A stretch of DNA of 64,000 nucleotides from Subtercola boreus (GTDB lineage Bacteria > Actinomycetota > Actinomycetes > Actinomycetales > Microbacteriaceae): contig NZ_NBXA01000006.1 in NCBI RefSeq assembly GCF_003399625.1, positions 1-64,000 on the forward strand, given 5' to 3'. Numbering within the stretch: the first letter of the stretch is position 1; every line of letters begins with the position of its first letter. Below are positions 18,259-26,341 of the stretch, piece by piece. The notes beneath the pieces were generated by a model. The model did no database searches, had not been told where the DNA came from, and was given only the letters and a program-made list of their open reading frames with translations. Both the position numbers and the translations under genes were made by a program.

Positions 18259-19014
18259 TCACTCCGGGCGGGGGAGGCGGCGGCGCTCCCAGGAGCGCGT
18301 GATGTGGGAACGCATCGCTTCGGATGACGCACCGGGGTCCCCATCCTCGACACCGTCGAGCACGGCTCGGTGCTCGTCGAGCGTCAGGGCGAAGGCGTCT
18401 GCGCCCGGAGCGCCGTGGAAGCGGAAGTTCTCGCTGGCGCGCCGGAGCAGCGTGCGGGCGATGGACCGGGCGAGATCATTGCCCGAGATCTCCATCAGGA
18501 GGGCGTGGAAGGCCTGGTCTGTCTGCGAGAAGAGGTCGGGATCGTCGACGGCTGCGCTCATCGCGTCGAACGCCGCTCGAAGCTCCTCGAGTTGTGCCCG
18601 GGTGCGCCGGAGGGCGGCCCGGCCGGCCATCGACGACTCGAGTTCGCTCCGCACCACGGCGAGTTCGTCGAGGATGCCGAGGGTGCTGTCGTTCTCGATC
18701 ATGGTGGAGATGACGACGCGGTCGAGCACGTTCCACTGCTCCCGGGCGGCGACCTCCGTGCCCCGCCCCTGCGACACGATCACCAGCCCTTTCTCCTCGA
18801 GCCGCTTCACCGACTCGCGGATGACCGTGCGACTGACCCCGAACTGCGCAGCCAGGTCGGCCTCCGGTGGCAGCACCTGGCCCTCGGCCACGGAACCGGT
18901 GACGATCGCTGCGACGAGGTCGTGCACGACCTGCACGCCGAACCGGGCGGCGGGCGCCTGCCGGATGCCGAGGGGGCGGAGGGTGTCTGTTCGAGACGTG
19001 TCAGGCTGGGACAT
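18259..19014 (-). CDS. FCD-domain GntR (FadR subfamily) transcriptional regulator 1
   Basis: The protein has 251 residues. The N-terminal winged helix runs about 25-95, with recognition region FGVSRTVIRESVKRLEEKGLV. The FCD ligand-binding domain follows; its metal-binding residues are probably in DQAFHALLMEI, in HRAVLDG and in SHI near the C-terminus. FCD regulators usually respond to sugar acids or similar carboxylates and act as repressors. It is divergent from the sugar importer at 19170 with a conserved site between them. A paralogue lies at 25515 and the two share the same helix-turn-helix, so they may read the same operator. Confidence 0.9.
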   Translation of the reverse strand: MSQPDTSRTDTLRPLGIRQAPAARFGVQVVHDLVAAIVTGSVAEGQVLPPEADLAAQFGVSRTVIRESVKRLEEKGLVIVSQGRGTEVAAREQWNVLDRVVISTMIENDSTLGILDELAVVRSELESSMAGRAALRRTRAQLEELRAAFDAMSAAVDDPDLFSQTDQAFHALLMEISGNDLARSIARTLLRRASENFRFHGAPGADAFALTLDEHRAVLDGVEDGDPGASSEAMRSHITRSWERRRLPRPE

Positions 19015-19087
19015 GCGCTCAGTCTAGGGAGCGATCATCCGCCGTCCTAGCCCCGTAGAACGGGCGTCGAACCGATCGATTGCGTAA

Positions 19088-19107
19088 ACATCACATGTAT
19101 GATCTAA
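19088..19107 (+). promoter_or_regulatory. Shared promoter/operator site 1 (importer operon)
   Basis: CATCACATGTATGATCTAA lies about 65 bases before the importer start. The 13-mer TCACATGTATGAT (19091-19103) recurs exactly at 26297-26309, before the FAH hydrolase gene. TATGAT is a good -10 hexamer in its own right, and ATCA...TGAT is a dyad, so the site may combine promoter and repressor operator. Confidence 0.6.
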
Positions 19108-19169
19108 TTGCGTCAGCCGCCAAAGATGGCGCGCAGTCGTCAATGACGTCGACCTGAAAAGGACACGAT

Positions 19170-20522
19170 ATGGCATCACAGCATCGTCGTTTCGCTCGCC
19201 TCCTCGCAGTCACCGCTGCGGTGGCCACGGTCGGGCTCCTCTCAGCCTGTTCGGGCGGCGACACGGGCGCCTCGGACAGCGGTCTGGGTTTCCAGAGCGT
19301 CGAACAGGTCGCGGACAGCCCGATCACCGTCTGGGTCGACGCGGCCAGGGAGCCGATCGCCACGGCGTTCAAGGCGGCCAATCCCGACATCCCGATCACC
19401 ATCGAGACCTACGACGGCAACGCTGGCGGCAGCGACTCGTTCAAGACGAAGATGGCGCTCTTCGACCAGTCCGGGGAGGGCTGGCCCGACGTGGTGTTCT
19501 CGACCCAGACCAACGATGCCTCCTGGGCTGCGCAGGAGTCGAACGGTGTGCAGGCCTTCGCGGCGCCCCTGAACAAGGGAGTGCTGGATGACTCGTTCCT
19601 CAGCGGGTTCACCGCCGGAGCGAATGCGCCGATGACCGTCGACGGAACCGTCTACGGTCTCCGGAACGACCTCGCCCCCGTGGTGCTCTGGTACAACCAG
19701 AAGCTGCTCGACCAGTTCGGCTACACCGTGCCCACCACGTGGGAGGAGTACGAGGCGCTCAGTGACAAGCTCGCCGCCGACCACCCCGGCTACATCCTCG
19801 GCTCCGTCGGTGACGGCTTCACGGGGACGTACGTCTACTACTGGGGTGCGCAGGCGCCGATCTTCCAGGTCGACGGCGACGCGTTCTCGACGAACTTCGC
19901 CGACGACCACTCGAAGCGCATGACGGCCCTGCTCGACCACATGATCGCCAACAAGACGCTCGTGCAGGACAGCGTGTTCGGGGCGAACTTCGCCAGCTAC
20001 TCCGACAAGCTCGTCGCGATCCCCGGCCCGGCCTGGTATTCGGGAGCTGTCTTCCAGAACACGGCCGGCCTGAACGTGCCCGCCGGTGAGATCGGTGCTG
20101 CTGCTCCTCTCTACTGGAACGGTGAAGACAAGGTGACCGGCAACGTCGGTGGCGGTGTCTGGTACGCCTCGAGCCATTCGAAGAACCTCAAGGCTGTCGC
20201 GGACTTCCTGAAGTACGCGGTCAGCTCCGACAAGGCCGCCGAACTCGCCTCCGGGCTCCCGGCCTACACCGCGACGTCCGACGCGTGGCTGAAAACCCAG
20301 TCGGGCAGTGGCTACTTCGTGGGAGACTTCGCCGGGGCCGTGAACACCGCGGCAAGCAGTGTCTGGGACGGCTGGGGATTCCCGAGCTTCAGCCCGGAGA
20401 CCGCGTACTCCAGCATCGTGATCCCGGGACTCGCGGCAGGCAAGTCCGTCGCCGATCTCGTGCCGGCCTGGGAAGCGGAGATCAAGAACGAAGCCCAGGT
20501 CCAGGGCTACACGGTGAAGTAA
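19170..20522 (+). CDS. Sugar ABC transporter substrate-binding lipoprotein (CUT1 type)
   Basis: The protein has 450 residues. A lipoprotein signal ends LLSAC (Cys near 28) and is followed by Gly/Ser/Asp, so it is tethered outside the membrane. The rest is a typical family 1 extracellular binding protein: PITVWVDAAREPIATAFKAA near the start, then YDGNAGGSDSFKTK, and the hinge region PVVLWYNQKLLDQFGYTVPT. It captures a mono- or oligosaccharide. ATG 19170 has aaaagga. First gene of an operon with two permeases and two catabolic enzymes. No ATPase gene is present; a shared MsmK/UgpC-type ATPase elsewhere is the usual solution. Confidence 0.93.
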   Translation: MASQHRRFARLLAVTAAVATVGLLSACSGGDTGASDSGLGFQSVEQVADSPITVWVDAAREPIATAFKAANPDIPITIETYDGNAGGSDSFKTKMALFDQSGEGWPDVVFSTQTNDASWAAQESNGVQAFAAPLNKGVLDDSFLSGFTAGANAPMTVDGTVYGLRNDLAPVVLWYNQKLLDQFGYTVPTTWEEYEALSDKLAADHPGYILGSVGDGFTGTYVYYWGAQAPIFQVDGDAFSTNFADDHSKRMTALLDHMIANKTLVQDSVFGANFASYSDKLVAIPGPAWYSGAVFQNTAGLNVPAGEIGAAAPLYWNGEDKVTGNVGGGVWYASSHSKNLKAVADFLKYAVSSDKAAELASGLPAYTATSDAWLKTQSGSGYFVGDFAGAVNTAASSVWDGWGFPSFSPETAYSSIVIPGLAAGKSVADLVPAWEAEIKNEAQVQGYTVK

Positions 20523-20631
20523 GGAAAAGCTCATCTCTTCCAGCACACTGATCGCGCCTGCTGTCGACTCCCCACAGGGTCGGCAGCAGGCCGCGCAGGG
20601 GCGACGACGCCCCGATCGTTCCCAGACCGTC

Positions 20632-21474
20632 ATGGGCTACGCGTTCTCCAGCGGCTACGGCATCCTGCTCCTCGCTTTCGGTGTGCTGCCGACGCTCTAC
20701 GCCATCTTCCTGGCCTTCACCAAGAACGGCTCGTTCGTCGGTCTCGACAACTTCTCGAAGGTCTTCGGCGACTACCGCTTCTTCCCCGCCGTGCAGCACG
20801 TCGCCCTGTACCTCGTGGTCTACCTCGTCTGCCTGATCCTGTTCGTCGTTCTGCTCGCGCTCATCGTGCACGCGGTGCGTTCCCGGTGGCTCTCGACCAG
20901 CGTGCGGTTCCTCTACTACATCCCGGGGGCGCTGGCCGGTGCGTCGAGCGTGCTGCTCTGGCTGTTCCTGCTCGACCCGACCGTCAGCCCCGTCGCCTTC
21001 GTGCTGCGGGGGATGGGGCTCGACTCCTTCGTGCAGACGGTCTCGATCGACAACCTGCCGGTGATCTTCACGATCATCGCGTTCTGGACGGGTGCCGGCG
21101 GCTGGATCGTCATCATGTACGGCGCCCTGAACAACATCAGCGAAGAAGTGATGGAGGCCGCCCGAATCGACGGTGCCGGCCCGATCGGCACGGCCTGGTA
21201 CATCCAGATCCCGATGCTCCGCAAGTGGATCTCCTACATGGGCATCATGGCGCTCGCGGCGGGAACGCAGCTCTTCGTCGAACCGCGCGTGCTCTCCCAG
21301 GCCTCGAAGGGCGTGGTGCCGCCGGACTACTCGCTGAACCAGCTCGCCTACCTCTACGCGTTCAGCCAGAAGGACTTCAACGGCTCGGCGGCCATCTCGC
21401 TCATCCTTCTCGTCGTGGCCGTGGGCCTCGCCGCATTCTTCGTCTTCCGTGGAGGCCTCTTTGAGCGCGAATAG
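20632..21474 (+). CDS. Sugar ABC transporter permease (MalF type); N-terminus possibly longer
   Basis: From ATG 20632 the product has 280 residues with six predicted membrane segments, beginning GYGILLLAFGVLPTLYAIFL, and the EAA loop EAARIDGAGPIGTAW that contacts the ATPase. The open frame continues upstream to the end of the binding-protein gene: about 33 more codons, basic and hydrophilic as in the cytosolic N-tails of MalF-like permeases. A good ribosome site (aaggaaaag, 20521-20529) lies in front of codon ATC 20533, not of any ATG/GTG/TTG, so the real start may be a rare ATC or CTG 20548. The 3' end overlaps the next permease. Confidence 0.9.
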   Translation: MGYAFSSGYGILLLAFGVLPTLYAIFLAFTKNGSFVGLDNFSKVFGDYRFFPAVQHVALYLVVYLVCLILFVVLLALIVHAVRSRWLSTSVRFLYYIPGALAGASSVLLWLFLLDPTVSPVAFVLRGMGLDSFVQTVSIDNLPVIFTIIAFWTGAGGWIVIMYGALNNISEEVMEAARIDGAGPIGTAWYIQIPMLRKWISYMGIMALAAGTQLFVEPRVLSQASKGVVPPDYSLNQLAYLYAFSQKDFNGSAAISLILLVVAVGLAAFFVFRGGLFERE

Positions 21475-22408
21475 TCTGACCGCCACCCGGCCTGCGAAAA
21501 GGGCGCCGGCAGCAGCTCCGGCGCCAAGCGTCACCGGGTTCGCCCCCGGGCGCTGGGTCAAACGCGCGCTCGCGTTCGTGGTCGCCGGCTTCTTCCTGAT
21601 CTTCTTCGTTCTGCCGATCGCCTGGTTGCTGCTGGCGCCCACGAAGACGTCCCGCCAGCTGCTGCTCGACCCTCCGTTCAGCTTCGGGTCGCTCCAGGCG
21701 CTCGGCGACAACTTCACCCAGCTGGCGCAGTTCCAGAACGGCATCATCTGGGTGTGGCTCGGCAACTCGGCGCTCTACACCGTCTCGGCGCTCGTGCTCA
21801 CCCTAGTGGTCTCGATCCCCGCCGGTTACGCGCTGGCGATGACCGACTTCAAGCTGCGCCGCACCCTGCTCATCACCACGCTTGTCGTGATGCTGATTCC
21901 GAACACCGCGCTGGTACTGCCGATCTTCCTCGAATTGAGTGCGGTGAAACTGATCGGATCCCCGCTCGCGGTGATCCTGCCGTTCTCGTTCTTCCCGTTC
22001 GGGGTCTACCTCACCTACATCTACTTCTCGACGAGCATCTCGCGCGACCTCCTCGACGCCGCGCGCATCGACGGTGCGGGGGAGCTCCGGGTGTTCTGGC
22101 AGGTGGCGATGCCGCTGGCGACCCCGGTGATCGCCCTGGTCGGGTTCTTCAACCTGGTGGGCAACTGGAACAACTACTTCCTGCCGTTCGTCACGGAGCC
22201 CGGGCGGAAGTCGCCCGTGCAGGTGGGGCTCGCCGAGTTGCTCTCGAACGTGCCGCTGTTCAATCCCACGTCGGCCGGCTCGGTCACGATCGGCCTGCCC
22301 GTGCTCGCTCTCGCAACGATCGTCTCGGTGGCTCCGGTGCTCATCATCTTCCTGTTCTCGCAGCGATTCCTCGTGACGGGCATGACAGCCGGTGGAACGA
22401 AGGGATGA
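21461..22408 (+). CDS. Sugar ABC transporter permease (MalG type)
   Basis: The protein has 315 residues and six membrane segments, from RALAFVVAGFFLIFFVLPIA to TIVSVAPVLIIFLFS. The EAA loop is DAARIDGAGELRVFW. Pairs with the preceding permease to form the channel of the importer. TTG 21461 is preferred because ggagg ends five bases before it; GTG 21449 is within the earlier gene and lacks a site. The genes overlap by 14 bases, so translation is coupled. The stop overlaps an ATG (ATGA) that opens a tiny frame before the next enzyme gene. Confidence 0.92.
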   Translation: MSANSLTATRPAKRAPAAAPAPSVTGFAPGRWVKRALAFVVAGFFLIFFVLPIAWLLLAPTKTSRQLLLDPPFSFGSLQALGDNFTQLAQFQNGIIWVWLGNSALYTVSALVLTLVVSIPAGYALAMTDFKLRRTLLITTLVVMLIPNTALVLPIFLELSAVKLIGSPLAVILPFSFFPFGVYLTYIYFSTSISRDLLDAARIDGAGELRVFWQVAMPLATPVIALVGFFNLVGNWNNYFLPFVTEPGRKSPVQVGLAELLSNVPLFNPTSAGSVTIGLPVLALATIVSVAPVLIIFLFSQRFLVTGMTAGGTKG

Positions 22409-22470
22409 CCGGCGGCGCCACTTCGCCTGCCGGAGCACCGGCGCCCGGTGGGAGGGTGCACCGGCCGTGA
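22405..22470 (+). CDS. Tiny coupled reading frame before the lactonase gene
   Basis: ATG 22405 overlaps the permease stop (ATGA) and opens a 21-residue frame, MTGGATSPAGAPAPGGRVHR then P and stop. Its TGA overlaps the GTG of the lactonase gene (GTGA). Two four-base overlaps in series would pass ribosomes from permease to lactonase. It may instead be a lost N-terminal extension separated by a one-base shift. Whether it is a real product is uncertain. Confidence 0.3.
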   Translation: MTGGATSPAGAPAPGGRVHRP

Positions 22471-23300
22471 GGGTCATCGACACGCACGCTCACCTCTGGA
22501 GGCGTTCCCGCACGCCCCAGCCGTGGATCGACCCGGCCTCGATGGCCGTCATCGACCGCGACTTCTGGTTCGAGGACCTGGCTCTCATGCAGCGGCAGTC
22601 GGGCATCGACGGCGCTGTGCTCGTGCAGTCGGTCAACGACACGCAGGAGAGTGTCGACCTCCTCTCGCTCGTCGACGGGCGTGCCGTTCTCGGCGTGATC
22701 GGCTGGATCGACCTGGAGCAGGATGTCGCGGCCCAGCTGGCCGCGCTCCGGGAGCAGCCGGGCGGGCACCGCCTGCTGGGCATCCGTCACCTGGCGCACC
22801 TCGACCTCGACCCCGAGTGGCTGCTCCGGCCCACCGTCGACCTCGCGGCTCTCGGCGATGCCGGGCTGCCCTTCGACCTGGTGGTGCGGGCAGACCAGCT
22901 CGGCATCGCGGAGCACGCCGTCGCGGCGCATCCCCGAACCCGGTTCGTGCTCGACCACCTCGGCAATCCGCCCCTCACCTCGGGCGACCTGGCAGGGTGG
23001 CGCCACGATCTCGGCTCCCTGGCCCGTCATGAGAATGTCGTCGTCAAGCTCTCCGGGCTCACTCTGCAGACCGACTGGTCGAACTGGTCGGTCGATGATC
23101 TGCGGGAGCCCGTCGACGTGGCCCTCGACCACTTCGGGCCGTCACGCGTCATGTTCGGCAGCGACTGGCCACTCGTGACGCTGGCATCGGATGCGCCATC
23201 CTGGGTCGACATCGTGCGGGAACTGGTGCCGACCGCCCTGCACGACAACGTCTTCGGCGGCACCGCAGAACGCGTCTACCTGGAGGAGCACCATGCGTGA
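22467..23300 (+). CDS. Amidohydrolase (COG3618), probable aldonolactonase of the L-fucose-type pathway
   Basis: The protein has 277 residues and begins MRVIDTHAHLWRR, the DTHxHLW metal-binding start of this TIM-barrel lactonase family. Further marks are LRTVD-like PTVDLAALGDAGLPFDLV, TRFVLDHLGNPPL, and the C-terminal FGSDWPL with the metal-binding Asp. The family includes L-fuconolactonase and L-rhamnonolactonase. GTG 22467 is chosen by the family start and by gggaggg about ten bases upstream. It follows the importer genes and overlaps the aldo-keto reductase by eight bases, which fits opening of the lactone made by that enzyme. Confidence 0.85.
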   Translation: MRVIDTHAHLWRRSRTPQPWIDPASMAVIDRDFWFEDLALMQRQSGIDGAVLVQSVNDTQESVDLLSLVDGRAVLGVIGWIDLEQDVAAQLAALREQPGGHRLLGIRHLAHLDLDPEWLLRPTVDLAALGDAGLPFDLVVRADQLGIAEHAVAAHPRTRFVLDHLGNPPLTSGDLAGWRHDLGSLARHENVVVKLSGLTLQTDWSNWSVDDLREPVDVALDHFGPSRVMFGSDWPLVTLASDAPSWVDIVRELVPTALHDNVFGGTAERVYLEEHHA

Positions 23301-24240
23301 TCGCGCCCTACACGGAACCGGCATCCGGCTCACCGAGCTCGCCTTCGGCGGGGCCTCCCTCGGCAACCTCTACACGGTCACCAGCGAGTCGGATGCGCAC
23401 TCGAGTGTCGCCGAAGCCTGGCGCCTGGGCATCCGGTACTTCGACACGGCGCCCCACTACGGCCTCGGGCTCTCCGAGAGGCGGCTCGGGGCAGCGCTCG
23501 GCGCCCACCCGCGCGCGGACTATGTGCTCTCGACGAAGGTCGGGCGGCTGGTCGTGCCGAACGAGAACCCCACGGAATCCGACACCGAGGGGTTCGCCGT
23601 TCCCGGGGACCTCCGTCGCGAGTGGGACTTCTCCCGCGACGGCGTGTTGCGCTCGGTGGAGGCGTCACTCGAGCGTCTCGGCACCGACTACATCGACATC
23701 CTGTACCTGCACGACCCCGACACGAGCGGTATCGACGATGCCATGACGACGGGCGCTGCGGCGCTGATCGAGTTGCGGGAGCAGGGCGTCGTTCGCGCCG
23801 TCGGCATCGGATCGAATTCGGCCGGGGCTGTTGCGCAGCTCTTCCGCGAGTCGGACATCGACCTGGCGATGCTCGCCGGCCGCTACACCCTTCTCGAACA
23901 GCACGGTGCCGACCGGGTCTTCGAGGCGGCGGGGGAGCGCTCGATCGTCGCCGTCGGTGTCTTCAACTCGGGGCTGCTCTCGACTTCGCGCCCGCTTCCG
24001 GGCGCGAAGTACAACTACGAGCCGGCCTCCGCCGAGATCCTCGCGCGGGCGAACGAGCTGGCCGACCTCGCCGAGGCGCACGACACGACGCTGCCCCAGG
24101 CGGCCATCGCCTTTCCGCTCCTCAACCCCCAGGTCGCGAGCGTGGCGGTCGGCATGCGCACGGCGGAGCAGGTCGCCGCGAACGTCGAGCTGCTCGAACG
24201 CCGGCCGACCGCTGCGCTCTGGAGCGCGCTCGGCGTCTAG
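23293..24240 (+). CDS. Aldo/keto reductase, probable L-fucose (D-threo-aldose) 1-dehydrogenase
   Basis: The protein has 315 residues and an aldo-keto reductase barrel. The catalytic Tyr lies in FDTAPHYGLGLSERRLG, Lys in VLSTKVGR, His in ILYLHDPD, and the cofactor region in AVGIGSNSAG. This layout is that of D-threo-aldose 1-dehydrogenases, which oxidise L-fucose, L-galactose or D-arabinose to the lactone using NAD(P). ATG 23293 has ggagga. It is coupled to the lactonase gene. The five-enzyme context supports the assignment, although the exact sugar is not shown by the sequence. Confidence 0.87.
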   Translation: MRDRALHGTGIRLTELAFGGASLGNLYTVTSESDAHSSVAEAWRLGIRYFDTAPHYGLGLSERRLGAALGAHPRADYVLSTKVGRLVVPNENPTESDTEGFAVPGDLRREWDFSRDGVLRSVEASLERLGTDYIDILYLHDPDTSGIDDAMTTGAAALIELREQGVVRAVGIGSNSAGAVAQLFRESDIDLAMLAGRYTLLEQHGADRVFEAAGERSIVAVGVFNSGLLSTSRPLPGAKYNYEPASAEILARANELADLAEAHDTTLPQAAIAFPLLNPQVASVAVGMRTAEQVAANVELLERRPTAALWSALGV

Positions 24241-24266
24241 CGGTGCCCGGCCCGGCGCCGGGCGGG

Positions 24267-25406
24267 CTACTGCTCCGCGACCATCCGGAGCCCGGCCCGC
24301 TCGGGGCGCACGTGGGGGCCCTCGGCGATCCGCCAGCCGGCGGTGGTGCGGATGGTCGCGAGCGCGTCCACGTCGACCGTGATGCCGAGGCCCGGCTCGT
24401 CGCCGAGCACGATGCCGCCGTCGCTGATGGTCTGGTCGACCCTCAGGCCGAACGGGGTCTCGAGGTCCTGCACCTCGGTGGTGAGATGGTTCGGCACGGC
24501 TGCGGCGGCGTGCGCGACCGGATTGCAGTTGTAGCCGACCGGGCTGACCGGCAGATCGTGCGCAAGGGCCAGCGCGGAGACCCGGAGGAAGTGCGTGATT
24601 CCCCAGACCATGCCCGTCTGCACGATGTCGACGGCTCCGGCGTCGAGCAGCGGACGATACTGCTCCAACCCGACGAGGTTCTCCCCGGTCGCAAGCGATG
24701 CCTTCACGGCGGCCGTCACGGCGCGGTTCCCGTGGGCATCCCACCGCCTGACCGGCTCCTCGATCCAGGTCAGCGGCACCTCGGACTCCACCTCGGTGAC
24801 GTACTGCACCGCCTGCTTGCGGTGCCAGGACTCGTTGGCGTCGAGCATCAGGGCGGGCCGCGCGGAGTTCTGGCGGAGCACGTTCTGAACGGCCTTCAGC
24901 CGCCGGATGTCCGTGGCGGGGTCGAGCCCGCCCTTCACCTTGCCGCTCGAGAAGCCGCGGTCGGCGTAGCGCTGGTGCAGGGCGACGAGCTCGTCGTCGC
25001 TGAGCGCGATGTCGAGACCGGACGCATAACCCGGAACGAACCGGTCGCGGGCTCCGAGCGTGCGCCACAGGGGCTCGTCGGCCATCTTCGCCTTCAGGTC
25101 CCACAGGGCCATGTCGAGGGCGCCGACGGTTCCGAAGGTGGCACCGGCGTGGCCGGTCTTGAAGACGTGGGCGAGCATCCGGTCGTAGAGGGCGGTCACG
25201 GCGCGGGGATCCTCGCCGACAACGGCGGGGAAGATCCGTTCGATGTCCGAGTGCGGGCCCACTCCGACGCCTGTCAGGCCGCCGTCGGTGTGCACGAGCA
25301 GGATGGGCACCTCGGTCACTCCGCCTGCGACGAATCCGTTGACGTCTCCGATCGGGCGTCCCCAATCATGCACCGTCATGAGGCTGGAGTAATGTGTGAT
25401 CTTCAT
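24267..25406 (-). CDS. Enolase superfamily (mandelate racemase group) sugar-acid dehydratase, probable L-fuconate-type
   Basis: The protein has 379 residues. The acid/base KxK motif is in SSGKVKGG, and metal ligands are in MLDANESW, WIEEPVRRW and LATGENL. The usual active-site His near the last barrel strands is not obvious in PVSPVGYNCNPVAH, so the mechanism may differ from mandelate racemase. These enzymes dehydrate aldonates to 2-keto-3-deoxy acids. It is divergent from the second FCD regulator, with a conserved site between, and its sequence position completes the pathway. ATG 25406 follows gaggg; a longer frame to 26324 is antisense to the regulator gene and rejected. Confidence 0.85.
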   Translation of the reverse strand: MKITHYSSLMTVHDWGRPIGDVNGFVAGGVTEVPILLVHTDGGLTGVGVGPHSDIERIFPAVVGEDPRAVTALYDRMLAHVFKTGHAGATFGTVGALDMALWDLKAKMADEPLWRTLGARDRFVPGYASGLDIALSDDELVALHQRYADRGFSSGKVKGGLDPATDIRRLKAVQNVLRQNSARPALMLDANESWHRKQAVQYVTEVESEVPLTWIEEPVRRWDAHGNRAVTAAVKASLATGENLVGLEQYRPLLDAGAVDIVQTGMVWGITHFLRVSALALAHDLPVSPVGYNCNPVAHAAAAVPNHLTTEVQDLETPFGLRVDQTISDGGIVLGDEPGLGITVDVDALATIRTTAGWRIAEGPHVRPERAGLRMVAEQ

Positions 25407-25446
25407 TTGTGCCCTCGCAAATCGACAGTGGTCCACGCAAAAGACA

Positions 25447-25464
25447 GCATACATCATATGTCTC
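25447..25464 (-). promoter_or_regulatory. Shared promoter/operator site 2 (dehydratase/regulator 2 intergenic)
   Basis: On the minus strand this reads GAGACATATGATGTATGC. The nine bases TATGATGTA (25450-25458) match site 3 exactly and site 1 with one change. The core ACATATGATGT has inverted ends (ACAT/ATGT). TATGAT would be a -10 box about 50 bases before the dehydratase start. Confidence 0.55.
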
Positions 25465-25514
25465 GACTTCCCTGTGATGGCCGCGGCAACGGTGCCCGCA
25501 TTAAGGTGGGAATC

Positions 25515-26282
25515 ATGAAGGAAGAACCCTCCGATCGCCCCGCGTCCCCTGTGATTCCGGGCATCCCGAGCATCGCCGTGCGCCCGCCCGCGGCCCGCCT
25601 GGGGGTGATCGTCGTGCAGCAGCTCACCGACGCGATCGTGACCGGAACGCTCCGGCCGGGCGACCTCCTGCCCCCCGAGCCGCAGCTCACCTCGCAGTTC
25701 GGTGTCAGCAGAACTGTCATCCGCGAATCCGTCAAGCGGCTCGAGGAGAAGGGTCTGGTGACCGTCGTGCAGGGGTTCGGAACCCGGGTGACGGAGCCCA
25801 CGAGGTGGAATCTCCTCGACCCGGTCGTGCTGAGCGCCATGATCGAGCACGACGACGCCCTCGGAATCCTCGACGAGCTCAGCAAGGTGAGGGCTGTGCT
25901 CGAGTCGGAGATGACCGGCGAGGCTGCCGAGAAGGCGACATCCGCCGACCGAGAAAATCTCCGGGCGATCGTGGGTGAGATGCGCGCTGCGCTGGATGAC
26001 CACGACACGTTCATCGAAGCCGACCGGCGATTCCATGCCCTGTTGATGGATGTCTCCCAGAACCGGCTCGCGCCGAGCATCGCCCGCACACTGCTGCAGC
26101 GGGCGTCGGAGAGCAGCCGGTTCCACGGAAGGGACCCTGACGACTCTCTCGTTCGCTCTCTCGCCTTCCACGAGGGGATCCTCGGGGCGATGGCCGCCGG
26201 GGACGCCGCGCTGGCGAAGCGCCTGATGTTCGACCACATCCAGGGTTCCTGGGAGGCCCGCCGCCTGCCACTCGGCCTTTGA
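25515..26282 (+). CDS. FCD-domain GntR (FadR subfamily) transcriptional regulator 2
   Basis: The protein has 255 residues and is clearly paralogous to the regulator at 18259: both have the recognition region FGVSRTVIRESVKRLEEKGLV, and the same ILDEL, RFHALLM and ARTLL RAS blocks in the FCD domain. The likely metal-binding residues are in DRRFHALLMDV, FHEGILGAM and DHIQ. ATG 25515 follows aaggtggg. It is divergent from the dehydratase and sits 59 bases before the FAH-SDR operon, so it lies in the middle of the regulon. A repressor relieved by a keto-deoxy acid or aldonate is the natural guess. Confidence 0.9.
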   Translation: MKEEPSDRPASPVIPGIPSIAVRPPAARLGVIVVQQLTDAIVTGTLRPGDLLPPEPQLTSQFGVSRTVIRESVKRLEEKGLVTVVQGFGTRVTEPTRWNLLDPVVLSAMIEHDDALGILDELSKVRAVLESEMTGEAAEKATSADRENLRAIVGEMRAALDDHDTFIEADRRFHALLMDVSQNRLAPSIARTLLQRASESSRFHGRDPDDSLVRSLAFHEGILGAMAAGDAALAKRLMFDHIQGSWEARRLPLGL

Positions 26283-26296
26283 TGATCTGGCACACG

Positions 26297-26312
26297 TCAC
26301 ATGTATGATGTA
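26297..26312 (+). promoter_or_regulatory. Shared promoter/operator site 3 (FAH-SDR operon)
   Basis: TCACATGTATGATGTA begins 45 bases before the FAH start. It contains the same 13-mer as site 1 and the same TATGATGTA as site 2. ACAT...ATGT forms a dyad with a 5-base spacer. Confidence 0.6.
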
Positions 26313-26341
26313 AGGCGGTACCATTTCAAAGGAGAAGCACC

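Noticed and set aside
25407-26324. Extension of the dehydratase frame to 26324
   Set aside because: It is antisense to a clear FCD regulator gene, and the enolase-family start is at 25406.
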